Part shown: piece after piece, positions 1-9,467 of the stretch
Layout of the letters: each line of letters opens with the position of its first letter
How positions within the stretch are numbered: the first letter of the stretch is position 1
DNA from: Bagarius yarrelli
Lineage: Eukaryota; Chordata; Actinopteri; Siluriformes; Sisoridae
Direction of reading: 5' to 3'
Assembly (NCBI GenBank): GCA_005784505.1
Contig: VCAZ01000014.1
Location: 1,454,741-1,518,740, forward strand
DNA length: 64,000 nucleotides
The notes under the pieces: model-generated
What the model saw: the letters and a program-made list of their open reading frames with translations, nothing else
The model's database searches: none
What the model was told of the DNA's origin: nothing
Made by a program: the position numbers and the translations under genes

Positions 1-132
1 CGCTCCATGAGGTTCTCCCATGGGTAACACACCTGAATAACTTGCTAATTAACAAACGAGCTGAATCATGGACGTGGAAAGGACAAACCGCAGCAACCAC
101 AAGACAACTACAGTCCAACAATATACCAGGAC

Positions 133-352
133 AGTGTTTGCTTAAATGGTTAAGGCTTTGGGTTGTTGATTAGAGAACCGGGATTCAAGCCCACCACTCT
201 TTGGCCCCTTGAGCAAGGCCCTTAACCTTCTCTGCTCTAGGGGTCCCGTATCCTGGCTGACCCTGCACTTTAACCTCACCTACCTAAAAACTGTGTATGT
301 GAAGAAAATAAGTTCACCGTACAGTAATGTATGGTACCTCGTATTATATTCG
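133..352 (+). repeat. tRNA-derived SINE, family C
   Basis: A degenerate tRNA-like head (AAATGGTTAAGGC, then B-box-like GGATTCAAGCCC) is followed by the conserved body TTGAGCAAGGCCCTTAACC and a tail with GACCCTGCACTTTAACC and an AGTAATGTATGG ending. The same body and tail recur at 5568-6500, 42825-43040 and, inverted, at 33870-34085 and 50565-50790. Those repeats define the family within this window. Confidence 0.75.
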
Positions 353-604
353 CTCCTAGAAATGACACATCACGGATAGAAGAGCAAACGGGCTTGATCT
401 TCCAACCACAAAACTTTCTCACTCGTTCTCTTTAATCAAATTTGCCCAGGAGATCATCCATGGCACCTAAAGTGAAACCTGACCTTAAAACCACCAGAAA
501 CAGAAACCAACAGGGTTAAAATAATTTTTCCTGCCTAAAAACGTAGATCCAGGCCAAGCGACTCTTATCCTGCGATAGAGCAGGTACACATACAGGCTCT
601 GTGA

Positions 605-1000
605 TAGGGCTGGGCGATATGACCTAAAATCAAAACCCCGATTAATTGAACATTTTACCTCGATTACAATTAACGTATAATTGTTATTTTTAATTTCTTT
701 TGCTTTCATAGTTCAGTGTGGTTTTTTTTGGTACCCTCCTGTTTCTCGATTGCTTCAGCGCCACTGACTAGACCAGGCGGAGTCACGTGACTTCATATGC
801 TGTGGTATGTTCAGAAAGGGAAAAGAATAAAAATTAAAAAAAAACGAAACGAAATAGCTAGCATGGGAATCTTACCTCTGTTTGAGGTTCGAAGGTTTGG
901 TTTCGATTCGTTTTTCAGCCCAGATTCTTGGACAGACCGAGTCAACGGGTGTCATGTGATTTGTTAGCAGTCAAACCTTAAAGTTAATTGCTAACTAGTC
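605..1000. repeat. unnamed fish interspersed repeat (partial)
   Basis: The stretch beginning GGGCTGGGCGATATG, followed by CCCGATTAATTGAAC, resembles a widespread fish repeat that starts with this phrase. The downstream half (TCACGTGACTTC, TTTGAGGTTCGAAGG) has no coding signal. I cannot name the family or fix its ends. Confidence 0.35.
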
Positions 1001-1189
1001 TACAGTAGGGGGCGCTCTAGAGACTTTTCCCCCCAGGGCATCTGAATTCCTCAACTGGATCCTCTTATTATCATAGGACATTTATGTGGAACAGATTTCA
1101 ATTAAAATAAAAAAGGAGATGGTGTGTTTATATTTATGATTAAAATATAAGTTTTATTTTATTTGGCTGGTAAGTTCAGCATTTACAAT

Positions 1190-1335
1190 TATGCTAATCA
1201 GATATTTCAATCAAATGTCTTCATCTGGCAAATGTTTATATCCAGAGCGACTTACACCTCTCACATTTTTACAACTGAGCAGTTGCGGGTTACGGGCCTG
1301 GGTAACATGTCCTGGGATTCTAACATCAACACCCC
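1190..1335 (-). repeat. SINE family A fragment, diverged
   Basis: On the plus strand it reads as a reversed SINE tail: ATCCAGAGCGACTTACA, then ACTGAGCAGTTGCGGG and GGGCCTGGG. It matches the inverted tails at 26166-26280 and 60490-60600 but is interrupted and ends without a recognisable head. Confidence 0.5.
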
Positions 1336-1509
1336 AAACGTAGCACCTGTTCCTGAGAGAACCTGGACAAACCCCCTGAATATACCACCAGCTCCTTTTT
1401 CTTCCTTTTAGCATAAAATCCTGTTGCAAAGGCAAATGTTTTTATTTGACAGCACTTCTGTTACTCTCCTAACTATTACTATAGTCACCTTAGCAAAATG
1501 TTGAGATAA

Positions 1510-1534
1510 CACACACACACACACACACACACAC
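1510..1534. repeat. (CA)n microsatellite
   Basis: About 12 uninterrupted CA units follow GAGATAA. Confidence 0.95.
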
Positions 1535-1889
1535 AATGCCACAACTCATAGTTTAACACCGGCTGGCAGCTTGGTAATTTTTTTTCTGGAGGCTGCAAAC
1601 AATTCATGCCTCATTTCATGAAAAACTTGACAGCTAGTGCCATAATTTATAGGAACCGGGGGTCTGTGTCGATGCAGTTAGTATTTCGTCATACTACGGT
1701 TCCACTTTGCTTGCTAAATTTTTTAGCAACAAATAAAACAACAGGACAACTTGGGCAACACATCACAGCTTGTCTCACGGGCTTGGCAATAAATTTGTAG
1801 TTGGAATATTATAGAACAAAAAAAAAAACCCCAGAAATACCGAAGGTACTATTTGTTGACCTGAGGTACCCTTAGGTAAAACTCCCCCC

Positions 1890-2000
1890 GTCTACTGCTC
1901 ACATCTACGCTTCAGTTGTGTCCTGCCTTCATTGTGAAGTCGCTTTGGATAAAAGCATCTGCCAAATGAACAGACGCAAATGGAATGTAAATGTAGATGG
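1890..2000 (+). repeat. SINE family A tail fragment
   Basis: Contains AAGTCGCTTTGGATAAAAGC, ATCTGCCAAATGA and AATGTAAATGTA, the 3' end of family A, without a head. It is a 5'-truncated copy. Confidence 0.65.
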
Positions 2001-2367
2001 CACAAGGTCAGCTTTGGTCACGAAAGGCCGGGTTAAATAATCCACCAAGCCTTGCTTTTTTTATGATCTTCTCAAGATTGGGATCTCACCAAGTGATGCA
2101 ATTTCAAGCCCCCGAAATGAACCTCATCCACCTGAGAAAACACAGATGGGTTGAAACAGATGTTGGCTGACTAAAGGGAAACTACGCTTGGCAGGGAAAC
2201 CGGTGAGGTCAGCGACCAATTTACTCTGCAGAACTTTAGATCTCCAGAACCGCAAGGTTCATCTAGGGTTTCTTTACTTGGAGATCTTGGGAAAGTTACA
2301 CCTGCTTAGTAATGTTTGAGTTAAAACATCTAGCCATATTAATATTATTTTTAAGACCAAGATGATA

Positions 2368-2466
2368 AACTAAACTAGGTCGTCTGGTTGGTGGACGTTG
2401 GTGACCACTGTTCTGTTGCAGAACAGTGGTCACCAACGTCCACCAACCAGACGACCTAGTTTAGTT
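2368..2466. repeat. perfect 48-bp inverted repeat with a 3-nt loop
   Basis: The left arm 2368-2415 and right arm 2419-2466 are exact reverse complements, separated only by TTG (2416-2418). The left arm starts AACTAAACTAGG and ends GACCACTGTTCTG; the right arm starts CAGAACAGTGG. Identity stops abruptly outside the arms. Such a structure could extrude as a cruciform or fold into a long hairpin RNA. It lies in intron 1 of nlk2. It may be a template-switch mutation, a fold-back element, or a sequencing or assembly fold-back artefact. Confidence 0.97.
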
Positions 2467-2554
2467 AGTCAGACACTCCTTATTCTGCACCAAGAACGTT
2501 TTCAGATGATCGCAAAAGCGACAACAAAGAAGTTTTTTTCTGTCAATTTGCACT

Positions 2555-2700
2555 GCTTTGACACCAAAGGTCACGTGACAATATCAAGATGGCGAATGTA
2601 GTAGAACTGACTTTTATTCCTACTACCCATAATCATAATATTAAACATACTCGGTCGGTTAGTATGTACTAACTTATTTAGTATGCGAAAGTAAAATACA
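2555..2700 (+). repeat. unnamed dispersed element, copy 1
   Basis: TGACAATATCAAGATGGCG and the following AATGTAGTA, then CATACTCGGTCGG and TTAGTATG repeats, match a second locus near 12550-12640 (TGACAATATCAACATGGCG, ATGTAGTA, ACTACCC). This is a dispersed non-coding repeat, probably a short DNA element, of unknown family. Confidence 0.5.
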
Positions 2701-3152
2701 CATCGGCACAGGTGATTAAGGTGAACCAAACTGGATGTTTTCTTTTCTTTCTTTTGGTAGAAACGAAATCTCTGGAACTGAAGTAAGCGTCCACTGTTCT
2801 GAAATCTAAATCTACAAGCCCATAATTCAGCCCACTTTTTTTAACCATTCTTGGATCCTGTTTTGGAGGAACATTGCTAAGCAAAGCTTTGGGGGCTCTA
2901 TACTCAACCCGATTACAGATCCAGACCTGGTGTGTGAAGCCTGGTAGGTCTCCAAGACTGTAACTGAGGAGTAAAAAGGATCTTCTCGATTTGAGTGTAA
3001 CAGATCCATGCTTTGCTTTGCTGATGAGTCAAGCCAAACCAATGTTCCAGCACCTGTTCCACCACAATCACTTCAACCACATGCAATCGCATCAGTGCCA
3101 GAAAGCGACACCAACCCAAATAGCATTCCGATTAAAACAGCTAATGACTTAC

Positions 3153-3628
3153 CAGACCACGCCGAATGCCCCGTATCCGATAGGCCGATCAGGCTCGATG
3201 TCCAGCTGCTGCTGTAGATGGTGTTGATGATGATGATGATGCGCCTTGATGGCTGCAGCCTGCACCTGAGCAGGCGCCGCAGCCGCCGCCGGACCGGGAG
3301 CCTGTCCGGGTGCAGGCGACGGAAAGTATGGTTGCTGCTGCTGCTGTTGGCTCGGGTTGAGCATGACAGCCGCGGACGCATGTTGCTGCTGAACAGGATG
3401 GACAGCGGCCGCGGAACCTGGAGCGGGATGCTGCTGCTGCTGCTGCTGAAGATGGTGCTGGCCGGCATGGTGGTGGTGCTGGTGGTGGATCTGGTGCGGA
3501 GGGGGCAGGTGCGCCAACTGGTGGTGGTGGTGTGGATGGTGGGCTGCTGATGCCACCGCTGAAGCACCTCCGCTGTACGCCACCATCATTTTAGCCGCAT
3601 TCGCGGCCGTGGTCCCGCAAAGAGCCAT
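3153..3628 (-). CDS. nlk2: Nemo-like kinase exon 1 (partial gene)
   Basis: Encodes the first 158 residues, plus two bases of a Trp codon, of Nemo-like kinase, a proline-directed MAPK-like Ser/Thr kinase. The family phosphorylates TCF/LEF factors and modulates Wnt and other nuclear pathways. Visible: the start MALCGTTAANAAKMM; a His/Gln/Pro/Ala-rich leader (HHPHHHH, QQQQQQ, HHHHH runs); the family signature YFPSPAPGQAPGP; then LDIEPDRPIGYGAFGVVW, the beginning of the kinase domain with the ATP-binding glycine loop GYGAFGVV. The exon ends at GTGGTCTG^GTAAGT, a consensus donor. I chose the ATG at 3626-3628 over the upstream in-frame GTG because it is the only ATG and because MALCG parallels the MSLCG start of mammalian NLK. 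CAG- and CAC-type triplet repeats underlie the tracts, so length polymorphism is likely. The remaining exons are outside the window. The His-rich leader favours the NLK2-type fish paralogue; that assignment is inferred. Confidence 0.95.
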
Positions 3629-4477
3629 ACGCACTTTGGGAAAGCCTGGAGGGGGGAGAAGGATGTCGAGGATGTAGGAAAATAAGATCCAAGGGAGGAA
3701 CCTTGCAGGCTGAGATGATCAAGCGTAATGGGGGATCAAGCGGTCATGGATCCAGTGGATAAATTTAGAAAAGTAAGCAACATGTCACATCAGCTTGAGT
3801 GATAGAGTCACTCCCATTTCGGCCAGCTTTATCTCGCAAGATCTGGCCTATTTCTGAGAAGATCCCTCTTTACCTTGAAGGCACTCAACTAGAAGTGAAA
3901 TAAACAACAAGAACGCAAACTAATAGATAAAGAAAATTAAAAAAAATAATAAAGAAAAGAAAGAAAGAAAAGAATGTTTGATGTGATGGAGAAATAAAAA
4001 AACTCCCTCTCCCCCCGTGGTGGATGATCCAGTGCGCGGCCTTAGATCTCCCGCATGGTGGAGGTGGGAAGCACCTGGCCTCGCATCTGCTCCACCTTCG
4101 GCTTTATTTCCCTCTCCTGCAGTGTGAAAGGGGGGAACCGACGGATGTGTGTCAGGGTGCGAAATGCTGCGTTCATCTTTCAGATCTCACCGCATGCCAT
4201 GTCGGCTGATCCACGCACCGAGGCCGCGTCCACCACCGGGACTGCATGCGGGGTTTGCAAGGAAGGAGGAAGTTATATTATTCTAACGCACAGCTGGAAA
4301 GTCGACCAAATTCCCTCCATATATGCCAAATTATCCCTTATAATAATCTATTTATTAATAGAAATAATTCCTTTGATAATAATTAATTTTTTTTAGTATT
4401 ATTCGCACCCAGGAATCTTAAAATAATACAAGTGCCAAAGTATCCAAAATCCCCATGTTGGAGATCGCAAATAAAAG

Positions 4478-4514
<37 letters not shown>

Positions 4515-5015
4515 AAAAAAAAAAAAAAAAGGAAAAAAAAAAAAGGAACAACAATTTCCTACAAGGCAGCAGCAGCAGTCAACTTATTTCCCCCATCGAT
4601 TTCTGTCTAGGTGCGAGTGCGAGTGCAAGCGCGCGCTTGTGTTAGTTATCGTATCCGATCGAGCGGATCATAAATCCGATTCAGAAAAAAAATATATATC
4701 CAAAAAATAAAAATTCTTAAGCAAAAAAAAAAAGATAGAAAACAGAGGGGTGGAAAAAACATCCAGTGTTGCTGGCAGTGGCAAAAACAAGCAGTCAGTG
4801 TCCTCCTCGGCTCACCCTCTAGCCGGATGGTGCTGCCAGGGACCTAAAAGACAGACACACTCGAACCTTGACTCGGTTCCATTTCCGGTGCTCGTTCCCT
4901 ACACTTGAGCACTTCGTACAGGACAATATGAGCTTAACAAGTACACTTAAATCCAAAAACAAGCCTTATTGATATTCTGCCTCAAGCAGACCTACCTCTC
5001 ACCTGTGATTGAAGG
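3629..5015 (-). other. nlk2: nlk2 5' leader and upstream region
   Basis: Immediately upstream of the nlk2 start. It holds a GC-richer stretch (about 4015-4260), a long adenine tract with GG interruptions (4472-4545) and a second A-rich patch near 4690-4735, which are pyrimidine-rich on the sense strand. No other coding sequence was recognised. The transcription start cannot be placed from sequence alone; most of this is probably 5' UTR and proximal promoter. Confidence 0.5.
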
Positions 5016-5019
5016 AGCT

Positions 5020-5072
5020 CTGACCAATCAGAGAGCGACAATCTCGTTCATTGGCTTACACTGGCCAATCCG
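5020..5072 (-). promoter_or_regulatory. nlk2: CCAAT-box cluster, probable nlk2 promoter
   Basis: Three NF-Y-type sites lie within 46 bases: CCAAT at 5024-5028, ATTGG (reverse CCAAT) at 5050-5054 and CCAAT at 5065-5069. The contexts GACCAATCAGA and GGCCAATCCG fit NF-Y preference well. It sits 1.4 kb upstream of the nlk2 start, next to a region with AATGGCGG at 5165. No TATA box is evident. Such clusters are typical of TATA-less, often bidirectional, vertebrate promoters. Linking it to nlk2 is an inference. Confidence 0.45.
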
Positions 5073-5089
5073 TTGTCAGAAAAAAAACA

Positions 5090-5194
5090 GCGTGAAACTG
5101 ACGCCATTATGGCTCTAAGAACATCAGCGCATTTCCATATACTGACACGGACACTTTGAGCCCGAATGGCGGATAAAGAGCGTCAGTTTCACGC
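5090..5194. repeat. 15-bp perfect inverted repeat, 75-bp spacing
   Basis: GCGTGAAACTGACGC at 5090-5104 is the exact reverse complement of GCGTCAGTTTCACGC at 5180-5194. No target duplication flanks the pair, so a MITE is not demonstrated. It adjoins the CCAAT cluster and could be a regulatory dyad. Confidence 0.6.
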
Positions 5195-5567
5195 GGATAA
5201 GATTAGGCGAGGCAAAACAACCAATTGTCAGCCGCAACCTGAAGCGCGTTTCTGGGCTGAAATGATTGCCATCATTCGGTGTCCAATTATTCTTCAAATC
5301 GCTGATGAGCCGAAGGGGAAACGCCAAACAGCGGCCAAGTTTGTGTGATCATGAATTCATGCAACTTTATTGTCTTTGTCTGTCGATACACAAACCACAG
5401 CTGATTGTTTCCAGGCTTCAAAATAAAACCCCTAAAATAAAAAAGCACAATTTCTCCTTTATTCTTGTGGATCAGGTGCGTTTAATAATCTCTTAATGTT
5501 TGAATCTATGTCACATGTTTAATACGTTATAAAAGTTTTATAATTTAATTATAAAGCAATCAGTAGT

Positions 5568-6500
5568 GGATCAAATAGTTAAGATGCTGAGTTGTTAATC
5601 TGAAGAACAGGATGATATGGGTTCAAGCCTCACCACCGCCAGCCTGAGTTATTAATATGAAGACCAGGAAGACCTGGGTTCAAGCCCCATCACTGCCGGT
5701 TATTGATGTGAAGACCTGGGTTTAAGCCCCACCACCGCCAGCCTGAGTTATTAATCTGAAGAACAGGATGATATGGGTTCAAGCTCCACCACCGCCAGCC
5801 TGAGTTGTTGATCTGAAGACCTGGGTTCAACTCCACCACCGCCAGTCTGAGTTATTAGTCTGAAGAACAGGATGATATCGGTTCAAGATCCACCACCGCC
5901 AGCCTGAGTTTTATAATCGAAAAAAAGGAGAATATGGTCAAGCCCCACCACCGCCAGCCTGAGTTATTGATCTGAAGACCTTGGTTCAAGCCCCACAACC
6001 ACCGCCAGCCTGCGTTACTAATCTGAAGACCAAAAAGACCTGGGTTGAAACCCCACCACTGCCGGTTATTGATGTGAAGACCTGGGTTCAAGCCCCACCA
6101 CCGCCAGCCTGCGTTATTGATCTGAAGAAAAGGATGATATGGGTTCAAGCCCCACCACCGCCAGCCTGAGTTATTGATCTGAAGACCTTGGTTCAAGCCC
6201 CACAACCACCAGCTGAGTTATTAGTCTGAAGAACAGGGGATGGGATCAAGCCCCCACCACCCAAGCCAGGCCTGAGTTTTTAATCTAAAAGACCAGGAAG
6301 ACCTGGGTTCAAGCCCCACCACCGCCAGCCTGAGTTATTGATCAGAAGACCTGGGTTCAAGCTCCACCACTGCCAGTCAGCCACTGTTGGAACCTTGAGC
6401 AAGACCCTCAACCCTTCCTGCTCCAGATCCTGACCCTGCACTTTGACCCCAACTTTCTGAAATGGGACATTTCAACAAAAGACAAAACAAAAGTATTTCC
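5568..6500 (+). repeat. SINE family C with internally amplified head (15-copy minisatellite)
   Basis: A single SINE-C frame surrounds a tandem array. The 5' end (AAATAGTTAAGATGCTGAG) and the 3' body (CCTTGAGCAAGACCCTCAACC, then GACCCTGCACTTTGACC, ending near ATACTGTAATAC) each occur once. Between them, units of roughly 40-60 bases repeat about 15 times. Each unit has CTGAGTTATTGATCTGAAGA, an optional ACAGGATGATATG or CCAGGAAGACCT block, and GGGTTCAAGCCCCACCACC. GGTTCAAGCCC fits the RNA polymerase III B-box consensus, so the array is a ladder of B boxes. Apparent reading frames through it (WRWWGLNPGL on the minus strand) are by-products of the repeat. Confidence 0.85.
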
Positions 6501-6660
6501 ATTATACTGTAATACTAACTGATCAGTGGAATGTTGTGAAATAACACCATGCTGAGCGTGAAATACTCCCGTCTCCAACGCTCCACTTCTGGATAAGAAG
6601 TTACACAACAATTACAATAATACTTTTATTCAAGTGCACCGGTAGTAAATTTATTCAAGG

Positions 6661-6841
6661 GCAAGTTTTAGCGCAGTGGTTAAGGTGTTGGACTGCTAAT
6701 TGGAAGATCAGGGTTCGATTCCCAGCACTAAATTGCACTGTTGGGCCCCTGAGTAAGGCCCTTAATCTGTATTTGCTTGTATAAGGGAGATAAATGTAAG
6801 TCCCTCTGGATAAATGTCTGTAAAATGACATAAATGTATAT
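6661..6841 (+). repeat. SINE family A, near full length
   Basis: Head with A-box-like TAGCGCAGTGGTTAAGG and B-box GGTTCGATTCC, the body GGGCCCCTGAGTAAGGCCC, and the tail GATAAATGTAAGTCCCTCTGG through AAATGACATAAATGTA. This is the reference form for the family in this window. Confidence 0.85.
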
Positions 6842-7705
6842 GTACGTCGGTTTTCTTTCCTATTCCGAGCTCACCGTCGCCACCAGATGCAGTCTGTGTC
6901 CAGGTCAGTTGGTGGATCAGCTAGTAATATGTGTGTGTGGATGCCGTTCTACTTCCACTAGACAAATACAGTGTGTTATTAGTGGGTTATTGTGTAAAGC
7001 CGTTCCGGTTGACCCGATTATTGCACCGGATTGAAATATGTAAATGTGTTATGATGGGAAAAAAAAAAAGGTTCTAGAAGAATCGAACTCGTCCCTTTAG
7101 GTTAACTTGCACTTTACGTTTACGTTCACACACCCTGGACAATAAAAAGGGTTCCGTTTATAGTGTCTAACATTTAACACAACTGCCATCTTTCATTTTC
7201 TTTAAAATAAAAAATCTTTCAGTTTTTTATTTCATTTCACTTTATTATGTCCAATCAGCAGGAGCAGCAGCTCGGTCTCTCCGTCTAATGTCTAATGCTA
7301 ATCCAAGGTGAACCAACGCTCATGGAAAATTCCAGGAAAGGTGACTGCTGTCGGTTTCTCATTAAGTCTCGGAGCTGATTAAAACAAAGCAGCAGCAAAT
7401 CCCCAGGCCGGGGGTTTTAAAATAAAACTGTCCTCTTTTAAGTGCAGTCCTAATTCTGATGGATGAATGTGACGTGTCCCACATCCAGAATTAATTTGCA
7501 CTCGGATATTAGAGGAAGCCGAGCGCTCGCGGCTGCTTCGGCTAACAGGAAGAGGAAGATGATGGGGTTTTTTTTTTCTTACTCTCTGACCTCATGACCA
7601 AAATCTGAACCGCGATCATTAGCAGGCTTAAAGGGGTGTGTTTTATTTACAGATCGATAAGAGGAATGAGTCACCGTGATACTTTAAATGGGTTTTACAG
7701 TGAGA
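6842..7705. other. intergenic, no gene recognised
   Basis: Unique-looking sequence apart from a short A run near 7059. I see no splice-flanked reading frame with family resemblance and no SINE body. Confidence 0.5.
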
Positions 7706-7708
7706 GAT

Positions 7709-7709
7709 C

Positions 7710-7742
<33 letters not shown>
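7709..7742. repeat. (GT)n microsatellite
   Basis: About 16 GT units follow GAGATCG. Confidence 0.95.
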
Positions 7743-7743
<1 letters not shown>

Positions 7744-7837
7744 GAATTCTGGGGAAAAAATGTCGTGGCAAGAAACAAAATAAAAGATCTTATTAAATAA
7801 TATCAGGAAATCGCAGCAGTAAATGAAAATAATCGAG

Positions 7838-8015
7838 GGCAGTTCCGTGGGGTAGTGGGCTATAGAGCCGACGCCCACATGTGCAGCTGCACTCCGGCGA
7901 CCCGGGTTCGATTCCGGCTCAGATCCTTTCCTGTCCCACCTCTCTCTCTCTCCTCATGTCATCTCCGTCTGTTCTATAAATAAAGGCAAAAATTAAATAA
8001 ATAAATAAATAAAAT
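7838..8015 (+). repeat. tRNA-derived SINE, family D
   Basis: Head GGGTAGTGGGCTATAGAG with B-box GGGTTCGATTCCGGC, a pyrimidine-rich body (CTGTCCCACC then CT runs, CATCTCCGTCTG) and the tail CTATAAATAAAGGCAAAAATT followed by AAAT units. A second copy lies at 12273-12429. Confidence 0.8.
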
Positions 8016-8171
8016 GGTTGTATAGGTCAGGAGGTTAGTATTAATACTGCTGGGATGAGTATCTCTGAAACACACAACAGTCTCTAGGGTTTAAATAAAA
8101 GGAAAAAACAAAAATGTCCCATGAGGGTGGCTGAAGCTGAACGACGGCTGGTTGATCGGAAAACCTTCCAC

Positions 8172-8290
8172 TTTTACATTTACAGCATTCGGCAGACACC
8201 CTTTTATCCAGAGTGACTTCCATTTGAGCGTTTAAGGGTTAAGGGCCGTACTCAGGGGCCCAACAGTGGTAATGGGGAGTGGGGGGGGCT
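8172..8290 (-). repeat. SINE family A fragment
   Basis: Reversed tail and body: CATTTACAGCATTCGGCAGA, CCAGAGTGACTTCCATT, GTTAAGGGCCGTACTCAGGG. The head is missing. Confidence 0.75.
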
Positions 8291-8473
8291 GGAAACCTTA
8301 CCCACCACCTCCTCTACCTTTTTACTCTAAAACGTACCAAATAAAAGTTATTATTTTTTTAAACATTCAAAATTTGATGACTTAAAATTTTTACCTTCTG
8401 CTGCACTTTTTATAATTTTATATTTTATTCCTTTCAGTTTCCTTGATTTATGTTTCTGTAGTAATGAGAGTTG

Positions 8474-8541
8474 TTTTGCTGTGCTGTGCTGTGCTGTGCT
8501 GTGCTGTGCTGTGCTGTGCTGTGCTGTGCTGTGCTGTGCTG
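8474..8541. repeat. (GTGCT)n pentanucleotide microsatellite
   Basis: About 14 near-perfect GTGCT units between GTTTTGCT and GATGGAG. Confidence 0.95.
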
Positions 8542-8593
8542 TGATGGAGTAAAACGACAGTATTGACAGTATTATAAATAAAATGTTTGTTCA

Positions 8594-8955
8594 GGGCAGC
8601 ACGTGGCTTAGCGATTAGCACGGTTGCCTCACAGCAAGGGTTCAATTCCCCTGCAGGGGTCTTTCTGTGTGGAGTTTGTATGTTCTTCCTGTGCTTGTGT
8701 GGGTTTTACTCCGGGTTCTCCGGTTTCCTCCAACACAGTCCAATAACATGTATGTTAGATTGATTAGTGATTCTAAATCGCCCATAGGAGTGAGTGTGTG
8801 TGTGTGTGTGTGTGGCCCTGTGATGGACTGGCGACCTGTCCAGGGTGTCCCCCCTTCTGCCTTTCACCCTTTCAGAGACAGCTGGGATAGACTCCAGCAG
8901 ATCCCTGTGACCCTGAATTAGGGAATAAACGGGTATAGAAGATGAATGAATATTT
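8594..8955 (+). repeat. SINE family B, near full length
   Basis: Head GGCAGCACGTGGCTTAGCG with TTGCCTCACAGCAAGGG and TTCAATTCCCCTGCAGGGG; body GTGTGGAGTTTGTATGTTC, GGTTCTCCGGTTTCCTCC, AACATGTATGTTAGATTGAT; an internal GT run; then GATGGACTGGCGACCTGTCC, AGACTCCAGCAGATCCC, and an end GGGTATAGAAGATGAATGAA. Widely distributed in fish genomes; I do not assert a published family name. Confidence 0.85.
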
Positions 8956-9122
8956 GTTCGATCAAAGGAATATCGTTTCTGTCTGTCGATTATCGATAAC
9001 ATTGACAAAAACAATCAGTATCGGTTCTAAAAAAATCGGTCGATCTTTAATAAAAAGTAACTCAATATTCTGGATTAGTTTCCTATAACAGCACACCATA
9101 TTGTGTATTTTTTTAGTCAGTA

Positions 9123-9273
9123 TTTACATTTACATTTATCTCACTGTGCAATCTATCCAAGCAGTTAAGGGTTAAGGGCCGTGCTCAGGGGCCCATCAGT
9201 GGAAGCTTGATGGTGCTGGCCTATAAGCTACTAATTAACAGTCCAATGCCTTAACCACTGACCTACCATTTCA
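9123..9273 (-). repeat. SINE family A copy
   Basis: Reverse orientation: TTACATTTACATTTATCTC, GTTAAGGGCCGTGCTCAGGG, GCCCATCAGTGG and the reversed head CCTTAACCACTGACC. The B-box part is partly lost. Confidence 0.75.
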
Positions 9274-9425
9274 GTAACGAGGGTAAGGCATTAAATCCGC
9301 CCCCACCCACCCCCCTGGTGCCACCCCACAAAGACCAAATCTATTTACAAAAGGTTAAATATACATCATAAATAAATAACAAAACTATTCAGTAATACTG
9401 TTCCACTGTTAGATTATTTGAGATT

Positions 9426-9427
<2 letters not shown>

Positions 9428-9465
<38 letters not shown>
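9428..9465. repeat. (GT)n microsatellite
   Basis: About 18 GT units after GATTGG. The surrounding 9280-10260 has no gene I can recognise. Confidence 0.95.

Positions 9466-9467
<2 letters not shown>

Larger units (their letters stand above)
1..3152 (-). other. nlk2: nlk2 intron 1 (5' part; continues off the left edge)
   Basis: Lies downstream of the exon 1 splice donor of the kinase gene, which reads CTG^GTAAGT on the minus strand at 3153/3152. No sequence encoding the next part of the kinase domain is seen between here and position 1, so the first intron exceeds 3.1 kb, in keeping with the long first intron of vertebrate NLK. It contains SINE pieces, a CA microsatellite, a perfect palindrome and an unnamed interspersed element, each listed separately. 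Confidence 0.8.

Noticed and set aside
3073..3567. Open frames overlapping nlk2 exon 1 in other frames and on the plus strand
   Set aside because: Shadows caused by the CAG/CAC triplet repeats of the real nlk2 frame; none has family resemblance.
5166..5348. 60-codon plus-strand frame MADKERQFHADK...
   Set aside because: Short, weak initiation context (C at -3), no homology recognised. Kept only as a possible divergent first exon in the findings.
5855..6205. Repeat-rich minus-strand frame (WRWWGLNPGL units)
   Set aside because: It is the translation of the amplified SINE head; the sequence is explained by the repeat.
5440..6400. CRISPR-like spaced repeats (also considered at 55455-56385)
   Set aside because: Units are contiguous tandem repeats without unique spacers, in a vertebrate genome.
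6661..6735. Possible tRNA gene (A box and B box visible)
   Set aside because: It continues into the family A SINE body and recurs many times; the clover-leaf is not complete. The same reasoning applies to all other tRNA-like heads.
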